Part shown: positions 18,947 through 28,774 of the stretch, piece by piece
How positions within the stretch are numbered: the first letter of the stretch is position 1
Layout of the letters: each line of letters begins with the position of its first letter
From: Psychrobacter immobilis
GTDB lineage: Bacteria; Pseudomonadota; Gammaproteobacteria; Pseudomonadales; Moraxellaceae
Assembly (NCBI RefSeq): GCF_904846235.1
Contig: NZ_CAJGZN010000005.1
Coordinates: 124,001-188,000, forward strand
DNA length: 64,000 nt
Direction: 5' to 3'
Notes under the pieces: model-generated
Databases searched by the model: none
What the model was told of the DNA's origin: nothing
Seen by the model: only the letters and a program-made list of their open reading frames with translations
Position numbers and translations under genes: made by a program

Positions 18947-19058
18947 CTTATTAAATACTGATTTATTAAAAGTAACAGGCAATACGATAACGAGGTAAAG
19001 ACAAGCGATCACCATTCAGCCAACGAGTAACGCGAGTACGACTTCTGATACTGTATCG

Positions 19059-20003
19059 ATGACCGTCATTACGACTTGCTATGGTCGTAATCGTCATCTC
19101 TATAACCTACTCAGCAGTCTAGAAAATAGTAGTGTAAAGCCAGCCGAAGTCATTATCGTCAATGACGATGCCGATCCCAATCGGTTAGCTGAATTTTCAC
19201 TAAATATCGTGAAATTACCAACTACGGTTAAATCAGCTGTAAATGATGGTGGTGATACTACAACTACAGAGTTTGATATCGGACATAATCGCAATCTTGG
19301 AGCGTTGCAGGCAACTCACGATATGCTGATTTTTTTGGATGTTGATTGTATCGTAGCGCCTACGTTTATTGAGCAAATGTATAAGAAGCTTCTACAATAT
19401 CCTAGTGCGCTTTTGATGGGTCAACCGCGCTATCTAACGCGACCATTATCAGTAGAAGAAAATGCACAATTAAAAATCAATCATCTGCCTTTGTCTCTTT
19501 TAGACGAGCTGTCTGTCTATAACCCTTATCGTTATAATTTTGATGAAGCTGACTCATATCCTACTGAAACAGAGCAAACAGCCATCAAACAAACTGATGA
19601 TTACGGTGCATTTTGGAGCCTATGCTTCGCTATCAAGCGGCAGACTTTTGATAAAATTGGCGGTTTTGACACCCAATATACAGGTTATGGTGCAGAAGAT
19701 ACCGATTTTGCCTTTACAGCACGTCGATTAGGTATCAATTTTTACCTTACTGCTGATATCGCTTATCATCAGCAGCACAGTGTCTACCGGCCACCTCTTA
19801 ATCATCTGGACAGTATCATTGTCAATGCCAATCGCTTCTATCAAAAATGGCACTGTTGGCCCATGACAGGATGGCTGTCCCAATTTTCCGATATGGATCT
19901 GATTGATTGGAAAGAAGAACAGTCATCATTGATAGCCGTCCGACGAGAGCCTGACGATAACGAGATAAAGCGCGCTCATTGCCCAGACGCTCCTTATGTT
20001 TAA
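19059..20003 (+). CDS. family 2 glycosyltransferase (GT7-C-like, soluble)
   Basis: A 314-residue GT-A enzyme: MTVITTCYGRNRHLYNLLSSL, DVDCIVAPTF (DxD), and GYGAEDTDFAFTARRLG, the GxGxED motif of galactosyl/GalNAc-transferase C-terminal domains. There is no membrane segment. It lies 112 bp after the GT28-like gene on the same strand and closes the plus-strand run. Confidence 0.85.
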   Translation: MTVITTCYGRNRHLYNLLSSLENSSVKPAEVIIVNDDADPNRLAEFSLNIVKLPTTVKSAVNDGGDTTTTEFDIGHNRNLGALQATHDMLIFLDVDCIVAPTFIEQMYKKLLQYPSALLMGQPRYLTRPLSVEENAQLKINHLPLSLLDELSVYNPYRYNFDEADSYPTETEQTAIKQTDDYGAFWSLCFAIKRQTFDKIGGFDTQYTGYGAEDTDFAFTARRLGINFYLTADIAYHQQHSVYRPPLNHLDSIIVNANRFYQKWHCWPMTGWLSQFSDMDLIDWKEEQSSLIAVRREPDDNEIKRAHCPDAPYV

Positions 20004-20050
20004 CTATTTCTAGCAATTTTTAGCTAACGAAAACTTAGCTAATCAATATT

Positions 20051-20878
20051 CTAGTACCGATGAATAGTCACTCCTTTAGGTAGTCGACTCATTTCCTGAC
20101 GTTCAAAATCCCAATTATGACCATGCCAAAAGTGAGCAGTTTTATCATTGTCATTGAAGCCGATCATTAATATCTCTAATGGTAGTTTTGTCTTTTGAAT
20201 ATGGTGTAAGTATGCTCGAGCTACCAGCATCAGCCGATATAACAGAAAACCTGATGAGGGTGCTGACGAATGAATCTCGGTAAAGCATGGATAGTCAGCA
20301 ACGACTTTATGATGCTCTGATAGCACACTGTGATAGGTAGGGCTTGATAATAGTTTTTGCATGTTCGAGGGAATATCTAAGATGCGATGAGCAGTGATAG
20401 GATCGTCATTAGGGCTTGGATCATCAGCTAATGTTGGAAACTGATAAGGCTGGTTGCTCGTCAATATCCCTAATGGCGCGGTCTCTGCCATTTGCTCCAC
20501 CACTGATATATGATTGCTTCTAGGCGGTAGGCCAAAATGCAGTTTACTGTCACCAATCTGACGAAAAAACAACAGCTTAGGCAGTAAACTAGCTAGCTGA
20601 TGGCTAGCAAAAAAATCAGCGTGAATAAAGTGATTAAATAACACTAAGACATCATCGGGCTGTAACAACATCTCAAGCTGCGTCGTGGTTACAGCAGGAT
20701 TATTTGCAATTAGAACAACTCGTTTAGCTTGCTCTAGTGCAGTCTGTATAACGACTGGTAGTGTTAAGAAAGCAGATTGCGCTGTATTTATGTCATTAGA
20801 TATATATTCGCTATTCTTTGACAGCGCGATACTCTGTTTGAATATTGGTTTTTCTGTATTGGACTCTATATTAGACAT
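20051..20878 (-). CDS. uncharacterised protein, possibly a GT29/sialyltransferase-like transferase
   Basis: A 275-residue protein convergent with the glycosyltransferase run. I do not firmly recognise it. VVLIANNPAV...DVLVLFNHF (about residues 53-83) resembles the nucleotide-sugar segment of GT29-like bacterial proteins, and the C-terminal EILMIGFNDND..AHFWHGHNWDFERQEM is His-rich and looks catalytic. No signal peptide. Context supports a role in the same glycan, but that is inference. Confidence 0.6.
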   Translation of the reverse strand: MSNIESNTEKPIFKQSIALSKNSEYISNDINTAQSAFLTLPVVIQTALEQAKRVVLIANNPAVTTTQLEMLLQPDDVLVLFNHFIHADFFASHQLASLLPKLLFFRQIGDSKLHFGLPPRSNHISVVEQMAETAPLGILTSNQPYQFPTLADDPSPNDDPITAHRILDIPSNMQKLLSSPTYHSVLSEHHKVVADYPCFTEIHSSAPSSGFLLYRLMLVARAYLHHIQKTKLPLEILMIGFNDNDKTAHFWHGHNWDFERQEMSRLPKGVTIHRY

Positions 20879-21010
20879 AGCAACCTTAGTTAATGTGAAC
20901 TTTTTATTGCTACTTTAGCATTATTAGCGATTTTTATAGAAAAATTGACGATGTTAGTATGCCTATTGCTTTTGCCTTAAATAAGTAAAGCCCTTAAAAC
21001 TTATACTTGA

Positions 21011-21928
21011 TCAAATTTTTTCACGCTTATATATGAAGCCTTCTTCGTCATAAATTTGATAAGTAACATCTAATAACGTTTCCAGTAATCCAGACTTATC
21101 AAAATGTCTAACACTCATCACGATTGGCGAAGTTAATATCCCCTCTTCAAATGGGATATAGGTTATCTCTTGATGACGTAAATGCTCAAGTGTCTTTGGT
21201 ACGATAGTCAACCCTTCTCCTGCTGCTACTAACCCTAGGGCAATATGCAATTCACGTACTTCCATGAAATAATTCGCCTTCAAATTACGATTTTCAAATA
21301 GTTCTAATACGTAATCAATGAAACTGGGCCTCGGTGCTGTTGGATAAAGTAAGAGGTTTTCATTTGTTAAATCGATCAAGCTTAAACTGTCGCGTTTTTC
21401 TTTTGATAATGGGTGTTCGATAGGAACAGCAACTACTAAATCTTCCTCTCTAAGCACCATTCGCCTAATAGAAGCATCTTCAAATAATAACCTGCCAAAA
21501 CCTACATCTATCTTACCTTCTGTCAATGCTTGCATTTGTTGCCAAGAGTTTAGCTCATACAATTTAACTTCGATATTCGGATGAACTTCTCTGAAACGGG
21601 ATATTACTCTCGGCAATATGCCATACAATATAGATGATACAAAGCCTATTGAGAGCGAATTATCAAAATTTCCCTTACGAATAGTCATAGTACGCAGATC
21701 GTCTGATTTTTTTAAAATTTGAATAGCATGATCATAAAAAAATTCGCCAGCCTCAGTGAGTTTCAAGGGACGATTCTCCCTATCGATAAGCGTAACGCCA
21801 ATCTCTTCTTCCAACTGTTTTATCTGCCGGCTAAGTGGTGGCTGCGAGATGTATAAACGAGCAGCTGCTTTATTGAAGCTTTTTTCTTCTGCCACGGCTA
21901 TGAAATAGCGTAAATGCCTGAGTTCCAT
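21011..21928 (-). CDS. catM: LysR-type regulator of benzoate/catechol catabolism (CatM/BenM-like)
   Basis: A 305-residue LysR regulator: MELRHLRYFIAVAEEKSFNKAAARLYISQPPLSRQI, then SIGFVSSILYGILPRVISRF, which strongly resembles CatM/BenM. Those proteins respond to cis,cis-muconate (and benzoate for BenM) and bind ATAC-N7-GTAT. The gene is divergent from catB, and such a site lies at 22062-22076 in the shared gap. Only one such regulator is present in this window, so it may serve as both CatM and BenM (inference). Confidence 0.87.
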   Translation of the reverse strand: MELRHLRYFIAVAEEKSFNKAAARLYISQPPLSRQIKQLEEEIGVTLIDRENRPLKLTEAGEFFYDHAIQILKKSDDLRTMTIRKGNFDNSLSIGFVSSILYGILPRVISRFREVHPNIEVKLYELNSWQQMQALTEGKIDVGFGRLLFEDASIRRMVLREEDLVVAVPIEHPLSKEKRDSLSLIDLTNENLLLYPTAPRPSFIDYVLELFENRNLKANYFMEVRELHIALGLVAAGEGLTIVPKTLEHLRHQEITYIPFEEGILTSPIVMSVRHFDKSGLLETLLDVTYQIYDEEGFIYKREKI

Positions 21929-22061
21929 TATTCTTCCTTGATTGACTTCCTATTGTTTCTATCCTAAGTCGTTCTAATTTCTTCCCTTTTATCCATCACC
22001 TACTTCATATACAAAACATCCATACCTAAAGAACATAACATACCACCTACCTTTCGACAAA

Positions 22062-22076
22062 ATACCTAAAAAGTAT
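22062..22076. promoter_or_regulatory. BenM/CatM operator ATAC-N7-GTAT upstream of catB
   Basis: ATACCTAAAAAGTAT is an exact match to the ATAC-N7-GTAT site recognised by BenM and CatM in Acinetobacter. It lies in the divergent catM-catB intergenic region, about 97 bp before the catB start. Confidence 0.8.
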
Positions 22077-22172
22077 TAAAAAAAGACTAAATAGGTCTTA
22101 GACATGTCGATATTTAACACTTATAGTTCTTATTAAGCATAAGGAAGCCAAAATTTTATACTAAGGATAGAT

Positions 22173-23312
22173 ATGATTCGTTCAATTAATACTTTACTAG
22201 TACCAATACCTACTATTCGAGCGCATAAACTGGCTTGTACCGTGATGAATGAACAAGTATTGGTTCTGGTGCATATCCAAACCGAAGATGGCTACGAAGG
22301 TTGGGGCGAAGCAACGACGATTGGCGGCTTAAGTTATGCTGAAGAAAGTCCTCATAGTATCAAAACTAATATCGATACTTACTTTACCCCTCTCTTGATG
22401 AAAGAAAAGCCTACAAGCACAGCAAAAGCAATGCAGCTATTGAATACCCACATCAGCGGCAATCGTTTTGCAAAATGCGCGATTGAAACTGCTCTACTCG
22501 ACATCGAAGGCAAAAGACTCAATCTACCTATCAGCGAGCTCATCGGTGGTCGCGTCCGTGATCGTATCGAAGTGGCATGGACGCTTGCTAGCGGAAATAC
22601 TGATACCGATATCGCTGAAGCTCATCAGATGATTGAACAGAGAAAGCATCGGATTTTTAAATTAAAAATAGGTAGCAACCCTATCCTTGATGATGTCGCC
22701 CATGTGTTAGCTATTAAACAAGCTTTACCTGATTGCCGCATCACCGTTGATGTTAATCAAGCATGGACAGAGCTTGAAGCTATGAAAGGTATTAGTCTGT
22801 TGCAAAATGGCGGTGTTGATTTAATCGAGCAACCAGTATCGATGCGTAATAAATCAGCGCTAAAGCGTTTAACTGAACACTTTGACGTGGCTATTATGGC
22901 TGACGAAGTCGTGCAAGATCCACATAATGCGTTCCAATTGGCAACGGATCATTGTGCCGATGTCTTTGCTGTAAAAATCAATCAAGCTGGTGGATTAAAA
23001 GCTGCATGCTTAATCGGACAAATGGCACATCTAGCAGGTATCGAGCTTTATGGCGGGACGATGCTTGAAGGACCTATCGGTACGGCAGCATCCGCCCATG
23101 TGTTCTCGACATATCCAAGTCTCAACTTCGACACTGAACTCTTTGGTCCTTTGTTATTAACTGACGACGTTTTAGCACAGCCTCTTGATTATCAAAATTT
23201 TGGATTGAGTGTACCTACGGGCGCAGGCCTTGGTATCGAAGTAGATAGCGATAAAGTCTATCACTACGCCAAACAAGCAGTCCCTACGTTACCTAAACCA
23301 TCAAATCCATAA
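22173..23312 (+). CDS. catB: muconate cycloisomerase
   Basis: A 379-residue enolase-superfamily enzyme that converts cis,cis-muconate to muconolactone in the catechol branch of the beta-ketoadipate pathway. The KxK pair (Lys163, Lys165 in FKLKIG) includes the base. DVNQAW and ADE provide metal-binding acidic residues, and the C-terminal GGTMLEGPIG is typical. It is the first gene of the catBCA-ben-catIJFD run and follows the operator at 22062. Confidence 0.95.
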   Translation: MIRSINTLLVPIPTIRAHKLACTVMNEQVLVLVHIQTEDGYEGWGEATTIGGLSYAEESPHSIKTNIDTYFTPLLMKEKPTSTAKAMQLLNTHISGNRFAKCAIETALLDIEGKRLNLPISELIGGRVRDRIEVAWTLASGNTDTDIAEAHQMIEQRKHRIFKLKIGSNPILDDVAHVLAIKQALPDCRITVDVNQAWTELEAMKGISLLQNGGVDLIEQPVSMRNKSALKRLTEHFDVAIMADEVVQDPHNAFQLATDHCADVFAVKINQAGGLKAACLIGQMAHLAGIELYGGTMLEGPIGTAASAHVFSTYPSLNFDTELFGPLLLTDDVLAQPLDYQNFGLSVPTGAGLGIEVDSDKVYHYAKQAVPTLPKPSNP

Positions 23313-23387
23313 TTCTCTACCAACGCTCAAACTGAAACGCTGTAAAAGTCAGCCAAATTATCTTTCATCACGTATAAGGAAATAATT

Positions 23388-23678
23388 ATGTTATACCACG
23401 TCAGAATGGATGTCTTAATCCCAACAGATATGGATACCGATAAAGTCAACGAGCTTAAGGCAACTGAGAAAGCACTGTCACAGAAGCTGCAAGAGCAAGG
23501 TAAATGGCGTCATATTTGGCGTATAGCAGGTCAGTATTCTAACTTCAGTATCTTTGATGTTGAGAGTAATGAAGAGCTACACGATATTATGATGTCATTA
23601 CCACTTTATCCGTACATGAAGGTTGAAGTGACACCGTTATTGCGTCACCCATCATCTGTTCGTAGTGATGACAGTTAA
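23388..23678 (+). CDS. catC: muconolactone Delta-isomerase
   Basis: A 96-residue protein of normal family length (MLYHVRMDVLIPTDMD...WRIAGQYSNFSIFDVESNEELHDIMMSLPLYPYM). It isomerises muconolactone to 3-oxoadipate enol-lactone and usually forms a decamer. It sits 75 bp after catB with AAGGA upstream of the ATG. Confidence 0.96.
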   Translation: MLYHVRMDVLIPTDMDTDKVNELKATEKALSQKLQEQGKWRHIWRIAGQYSNFSIFDVESNEELHDIMMSLPLYPYMKVEVTPLLRHPSSVRSDDS

Positions 23679-23777
23679 ATCAAGGCATTAAATCTGTAAT
23701 CAGAATCTATAAAAGGTGGGTAAGAATACTCACTGTAGTTACCCCTTAATAAAACAGTCCTCAACAAGGAGAGAGAC

Positions 23778-24701
23778 ATGGAACGCAGCCAAATTGAAGC
23801 ATTAGCCACTCAGTTCATCAAAGGCAAAATCGACTTCCCTGAACAAGTAAATCCACGTGTACAAGAGATTGTATTACGTATTGTGACCGACCTTATGCAA
23901 ACCATTAATGACTTAAAAATAACCGCCGATGAGTATTGGTCTGGGGTTGAGTTCATTGGTGATTTAGGCAAAGAAGCCGGTTTGTTATCACCAGGTCTTG
24001 GTTTTGATCACTTCATGGATTTAATGATTGAAGAAGATTTAAAAGAAGCAGGATTGGATGGCGGGACTGTACGTACTATTGAAGGCCCTCTCTATGTCGC
24101 TGGCGCACCAGAAGAAAAAGGGTTTGCACGTCTTGATGACGGTACAGATATTGATAATGGCACGGTGCTATTTATGCAAGGCACTGTTTATGGTGAAAAT
24201 GGAAAACCTCTTCCAAACGCAAAGGTAGAAGTATGGCATGCCAACAGCTTAGGTAACTACTCTTTCTTTGATGAATCACAGTCTCACTTCAACTTGCGTC
24301 GTAGCATCATTACAGATGAGAACGGCAATTATGCATTCCGCAGCATCGTTCCGCTAGGTTACTCGGTACCACCAGAAGGAATGACGCAAAAAGTATTGGG
24401 CGCGCTAGGACGTCATGGTCATCGCCCAGCTCACATTCATTTCTTCGCCAGTGCTGACGGTCATCGCAAACTGACCACGCAGATTAACATCGATGGCGAT
24501 GAGTACCTATGGGATGACTTTGCTTTTGCAAGCCGCGAAGGTTTGGTACCAGAGGTAACGATGGTCGAAGATGCGGACAAGCTAAAAGAAAAAGCGCTGG
24601 ATAAGCCTTACGCAAGTATCGACTTTGACTTTCATTTAGTAAAAGACATTGACCAAGCTGTACAAGGCAGCGAAGTAGAACGCCGCCGTGCTCAAGGTTA
24701 A
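23778..24701 (+). CDS. catA: catechol 1,2-dioxygenase
   Basis: A 307-residue intradiol dioxygenase that cleaves catechol between its hydroxyls to cis,cis-muconate using Fe(III). The Tyr and His ligands are visible in HANSLGNYSFFD, the second Tyr in VPLGYSVP, and GRHGHRPAHIHFF. The helical N-terminal dimerisation/lipid-binding domain is present. AAGGAGAG precedes the ATG. It is placed between catC and benA, whereas in Acinetobacter ADP1 catA lies elsewhere. Confidence 0.96.
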   Translation: MERSQIEALATQFIKGKIDFPEQVNPRVQEIVLRIVTDLMQTINDLKITADEYWSGVEFIGDLGKEAGLLSPGLGFDHFMDLMIEEDLKEAGLDGGTVRTIEGPLYVAGAPEEKGFARLDDGTDIDNGTVLFMQGTVYGENGKPLPNAKVEVWHANSLGNYSFFDESQSHFNLRRSIITDENGNYAFRSIVPLGYSVPPEGMTQKVLGALGRHGHRPAHIHFFASADGHRKLTTQINIDGDEYLWDDFAFASREGLVPEVTMVEDADKLKEKALDKPYASIDFDFHLVKDIDQAVQGSEVERRRAQG

Positions 24702-24749
24702 TGAGCACTCATATTAAATAGCATTAATTAATTGATCACTACTAGCGAC

Positions 24750-24788
24750 TTACGTTTGATATGCCCTCAGTTGCCGTATCAAACGTAA
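24750..24788. other. 12-bp perfect hairpin between catA and benA
   Basis: TTACGTTTGATA (24750-24761) is exactly complementary to TATCAAACGTAA (24777-24788) with a 15-base loop. No T-tract follows, so it is more likely an mRNA-processing or partial-termination structure separating cat from ben expression than a full terminator. Confidence 0.6.
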
Positions 24789-24833
24789 AATTCTAATCTC
24801 ATTTTATACCGTCATTATACAAGGAAGGCAGCC

Positions 24834-26219
24834 ATGAGCGAGCGTATCAATTTAGTACCTGAAGGATCAGACATCACTATTGATGATTTTTTAGAAGAGA
24901 ACAGTGAAAAAGGGATTTATCGTCTGCATCGTAGCGCCTTCACTAACGAAGAGCTGTTCGAGCTTGAGATGAAGTACATCTTTGAGAGCAACTGGGTCTA
25001 TTTGGCTCATGAGTCTCAAGTTCCTGATAACAATGACTACTACACCTCATACATCGGTCGTCAGCCCGTGATTCTTGCCCGCAATAAAGAAGGCGAGCTG
25101 CATTGCATGATTAACTCATGCTCACATCGTGGTGCACAGCTCTGCCGTCATAAGAAAGGCAATAAAGCCACTTACACTTGCCCTTTTCACGGTTGGACTT
25201 TTAACAACTCAGGTAAGCTGCTTAAAGTTAAAGACCCAAGACACGCCGGCTACCCAGAATGTTTCAATAAAGAAGGTTCACACGACCTAAAACAAGTGAA
25301 AATGGCCAATTATAAAGGCTTTATCTTTGCTAGCTTAAATGATGATGTTCAGTCAATTGAAGACTGGCTTGGTGGTTCTACCAAAATTCTTGACATGATT
25401 GTCAATCAGTCGCCAGAAGGTCTAGAAGTTCTACGCGGCACATCAACCTATACTTTTGATGGTAACTGGAAACTGCAAGCTGAAAACGGTGCTGATGGCT
25501 ATCACGTATCAGCTGTGCATTGGAATTATGCGGCTACCACTGCACGTCGTAAAGAACAAGAAGCAGTCAAAGAAGACAACATCAAAGCCATGAACGCTGG
25601 AAAATGGGGACGTCAAGGTGGCGGTTTCTACTCTTTTGAAAACGGACACATGCTGTTATGGACACAGTGGGAAAACCCACAGGACCGTCCAAACTATGCC
25701 TATCGCGATGATTATGTCGCTAAATACGGTGAAGCAATGGCGGACTGGATGATTGGACGTTCACGTAACTTATGCCTATATCCAAACGTCTACATTATGG
25801 ATCAGTTCAGCTCACAAATTCGTATGCTCCGCCCTATCGCGGTTGACAAAACTGAAGTCAGCATATGGTGTATCGCACCAAAAGGCGAAAGCGATGAGTC
25901 ACGTGCACGCCGTATCCGTCAGTATGAAGATTTCTTTAACGTTACTGGTATGGCAACACCTGATGACTTAGAAGAGTTCCGCTCATGCCAAGAAGGTTAT
26001 AACGGTATCAAACTTGAATGGAATGATATGTGCCGAGGCTCCGAGCACTGGATTCAAGGAGCAGATGAAGGCGCTGCCGCTATTGACTTAAAACCTTTAA
26101 TGAGCGGTGTTAAGACTGAAGATGAAGGGCTATATACCGTCCAACATCGCTACTGGCATGAAGAGATGAAAAAAGCTCTAGAGCAAGAGCAGCAGCTACA
26201 CGGTGCTAATAGCGACTAA
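24834..26219 (+). CDS. benA: benzoate 1,2-dioxygenase, large (alpha) subunit
   Basis: A 461-residue Rieske non-haem iron oxygenase subunit. With BenB and BenC it converts benzoate to the cis-diol acid. The Rieske [2Fe-2S] ligands are Cys96-x-His98 and Cys116-x2-His119. The mononuclear iron site is Asp221, His224 and His229 in [19 protein letters not shown] lies upstream of the ATG. It is followed by benB and benC at operon spacing. It could act on toluates as XylX does, but gene order and the absence of meta-cleavage genes favour benzoate. Confidence 0.95.
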   Translation: MSERINLVPEGSDITIDDFLEENSEKGIYRLHRSAFTNEELFELEMKYIFESNWVYLAHESQVPDNNDYYTSYIGRQPVILARNKEGELHCMINSCSHRGAQLCRHKKGNKATYTCPFHGWTFNNSGKLLKVKDPRHAGYPECFNKEGSHDLKQVKMANYKGFIFASLNDDVQSIEDWLGGSTKILDMIVNQSPEGLEVLRGTSTYTFDGNWKLQAENGADGYHVSAVHWNYAATTARRKEQEAVKEDNIKAMNAGKWGRQGGGFYSFENGHMLLWTQWENPQDRPNYAYRDDYVAKYGEAMADWMIGRSRNLCLYPNVYIMDQFSSQIRMLRPIAVDKTEVSIWCIAPKGESDESRARRIRQYEDFFNVTGMATPDDLEEFRSCQEGYNGIKLEWNDMCRGSEHWIQGADEGAAAIDLKPLMSGVKTEDEGLYTVQHRYWHEEMKKALEQEQQLHGANSD

Positions 26220-26280
26220 TACATTTTTATTATTACTCTGCTATTTATTGTAGAACTGACAAAAAATAAGGATATCAATC

Positions 26281-26778
26281 ATGAAAAACACAACTGTTAA
26301 CATTGAAGACATTAGACAGTTTCTATACCGTGAAGCGCGTTTATTGGATGAGAAAAAATGGGAAGAATGGCTCACTTATTACGATGAAGACTGCCCTTTC
26401 TGGATGCCAAGTTGGGATGATGATGGTCAGCTCATCAGCGACCCACAACGAGAAATTTCGCTGATTTATTATCCGGACCGCCGTGGTCTTGAAGATCGTA
26501 TCTTCCGCATCGAGACTGAGCGCTCATCAGCGACCATACCTGATACACGTACCACGCACAATTTATCAAATATTGAATTACTCGAAAACAATGACGGTAT
26601 TGTGACGGTACGTTTCAACTGGATCAACAAGTCCTTTCGCTATCACGAGACCAATACCTATTGGGGTTACTCTCAGTACAAAATAGACATGACTCAAGAC
26701 CAACCAAAAATTTTGGATAAGTATGTGGTCTTAAAAGACGACTATGTGCATCAAATCATGGATGTCTATCACGTCTAA
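26281..26778 (+). CDS. benB: benzoate 1,2-dioxygenase, small (beta) subunit
   Basis: A 165-residue ring-hydroxylating dioxygenase beta subunit with a cystatin-like fold (REARLLDEKKWEEWLTYYDEDCPFWMPSW; RTTHNLSNIELL). It packs with BenA as an alpha3beta3 hexamer in the family. It lies 61 bp after benA, with AAGGATATC upstream of the ATG. Confidence 0.95.
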   Translation: MKNTTVNIEDIRQFLYREARLLDEKKWEEWLTYYDEDCPFWMPSWDDDGQLISDPQREISLIYYPDRRGLEDRIFRIETERSSATIPDTRTTHNLSNIELLENNDGIVTVRFNWINKSFRYHETNTYWGYSQYKIDMTQDQPKILDKYVVLKDDYVHQIMDVYHV

Positions 26779-26843
26779 TCATTATTCACTCATTACTTAA
26801 TCACTAGCTTTTAATTAATACGTGTTGAAAAGGGATATTTCTC

Positions 26844-27860
26844 ATGGAATATAATATTGCTCTACAGTTCGAAGACGGCGTCACGGGCTTCATCAAATGT
26901 GAAGCCGACGAAACAGTTGCCGAAGCAGCGTATCGTCAAAAATTTAATATCCCTGTGGACTGCCTAGATGGTGCTTGCGGTACTTGCCGTTGCCATTGTG
27001 AATCTGGCAGCTATGACATGCACCCTGATATGTATATCGAAGATGCACTCACAGAAGCTGAAGCTGAAGAAGGTTATGTACTCACCTGTCAGATGATTCC
27101 TGAAAGCGACTGCGTGATCAAAGTACCAACCTCCTCTGAAGCTTGCAAAGTTGGCAAGTCTGTATTCAAAGGCAAACTACAGCAGCTGAATGTACTGTCT
27201 GAGTCTACCATTCACTTTGGCGTCGAAGTCGATAATCCAGATGCGCTAGTATTTTTGCCAGGCCAGTATGTCAATGTCAGTATTCCTGATTCTAACGAGA
27301 CACGCTCCTATTCATTTAGCTCTATACCTAGTGCCAATCAGGCCGAATTTGTCGTCCGCAATATTCCTAACGGCAAAATGAGCACCTTTTTATCTGATAC
27401 TGCAACTATAGGCCAAGAGATTAATTTTGAGGGTCCATTTGGTAGCTTTTACCTGCGCCCTCTAATCCGCCCGACCCTATTTCTAGCAGGCGGTACCGGT
27501 ATCGCGCCTTTTTTATCGATGCTAAAAAGTTTAGAAGTGTCTGGTGCTCATCATCCTGTCAGGATGGTCTACGGCGTCACCAACGATTTTGATCTGATAG
27601 AAGTCGAGAAACTAGAAGAAGTAAAACAAAACCACCCTTGGTTTGACTACCGCACCTGTGTCGCCACAGAAGATAGTAGTCATGAGCGTAAAGGTTATGT
27701 TACCGGTCATGTTGATAATGAGTGGCTGAACGATGGTGACGTCGATGTGTACTTGTGTGGTCCGTTAGGGATGGTGGATGCGGTGAGTAATTGGTTAGAC
27801 AGCAGTAATCTAAAACCGTGCAATTTTTACTATGAAAAATTCACGCCCAGTGAACAATAA
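26844..27860 (+). CDS. benC: benzoate 1,2-dioxygenase electron transfer component (ferredoxin-NADH reductase)
   Basis: A 338-residue reductase that passes electrons from NADH to BenAB. The N-terminal plant-type [2Fe-2S] domain has CLDGACGTCRCHC plus a later Cys in VLTCQM. The FAD domain has TRSYSFSS and the NAD domain GGTGIAPFLSML. It follows benB by 65 bp. Confidence 0.96.
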   Translation: MEYNIALQFEDGVTGFIKCEADETVAEAAYRQKFNIPVDCLDGACGTCRCHCESGSYDMHPDMYIEDALTEAEAEEGYVLTCQMIPESDCVIKVPTSSEACKVGKSVFKGKLQQLNVLSESTIHFGVEVDNPDALVFLPGQYVNVSIPDSNETRSYSFSSIPSANQAEFVVRNIPNGKMSTFLSDTATIGQEINFEGPFGSFYLRPLIRPTLFLAGGTGIAPFLSMLKSLEVSGAHHPVRMVYGVTNDFDLIEVEKLEEVKQNHPWFDYRTCVATEDSSHERKGYVTGHVDNEWLNDGDVDVYLCGPLGMVDAVSNWLDSSNLKPCNFYYEKFTPSEQ

Positions 27861-27919
27861 CATAGCTTAGCCGTATTACTCTACTAGCAAAGCATGAGCA
27901 AGATTTTTAGGAGACTGTC

Positions 27920-28699
27920 ATGAGTAAAAGATTTGATAATAAAGTATGTATCGTTACTGGTGCCGCCCAAGGCATCGGGCGCGGAGTCGCATTACGCTTA
28001 GCAAGTGAGGGCGGAAAAATCGTCATGGCAGACTTTTCTCCATTAGTAGAAGAGGTGCTGGCTGAAATCATTGCTAATGGTGGACAAGCCGTTACCATTC
28101 AAGCTGACCTTGAAACCCGTCAAGGTGCTAAAGAGGCTATTGATAAGGCACTTGATAGCTATGGGCGTATCGATATATTAGTCAACAATGTCGGCGGCGC
28201 AATATGGATGAAACCTTTTACCTGCTTCTCTGAAGCAGAAATCCAAAAGGAAATCAGTCGCTCATTATTTCCAACATTATGGTGTTGTCATGCGGTATTA
28301 CCAACCATGGTCAAACAGCAGTCAGGCATTATTGTTAATGTGTCCTCTATCGCTACTCGTGGTATCAACCGCATACCCTACTCGACAGCGAAAGGCGGCG
28401 TGAACGCCATGACCGCATCGCTCGCTTTTGAGTATGCAAACGATGGCATCCGTGTGAATGCCGTGGCAACTGGCGGTACTGAAGCGCCGCCCAGAAAGAT
28501 TCCACGTAACGCCAAACCATTAACTGATGATGAAAAATCATGGATGAATGCGGTGGTTGATCAGACCATTGATCGCACCTTTATGAAACGCTACGGCACG
28601 ATAGATGAGCAAGTCAATGCCATCTTGTTTTTAGCATCCGATGAGTCTTCTTATATTACTGGTAGTACCATTCCTGTAGGCGGTGGCGACGAAGGCTAA
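27920..28699 (+). CDS. benD: cis-1,6-dihydroxycyclohexa-2,4-diene-1-carboxylate dehydrogenase
   Basis: A 259-residue short-chain dehydrogenase that oxidises and decarboxylates the benzoate cis-diol to catechol. It has the NAD motif TGAAQGIGRG, NNVGG, and the active-site Ser and IPYSTAKGG (YxxxK). AGGAGA precedes the ATG. Its position after benC and close family resemblance identify it. Confidence 0.94.
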   Translation: MSKRFDNKVCIVTGAAQGIGRGVALRLASEGGKIVMADFSPLVEEVLAEIIANGGQAVTIQADLETRQGAKEAIDKALDSYGRIDILVNNVGGAIWMKPFTCFSEAEIQKEISRSLFPTLWCCHAVLPTMVKQQSGIIVNVSSIATRGINRIPYSTAKGGVNAMTASLAFEYANDGIRVNAVATGGTEAPPRKIPRNAKPLTDDEKSWMNAVVDQTIDRTFMKRYGTIDEQVNAILFLASDESSYITGSTIPVGGGDEG

Positions 28700-28774
28700 T
28701 AATAAATCTGTCAATCAGTAGCATGCATCTTAATTTGCAACCCCGTAACGAATGCTAATTTGCAAGGAAGCAAT

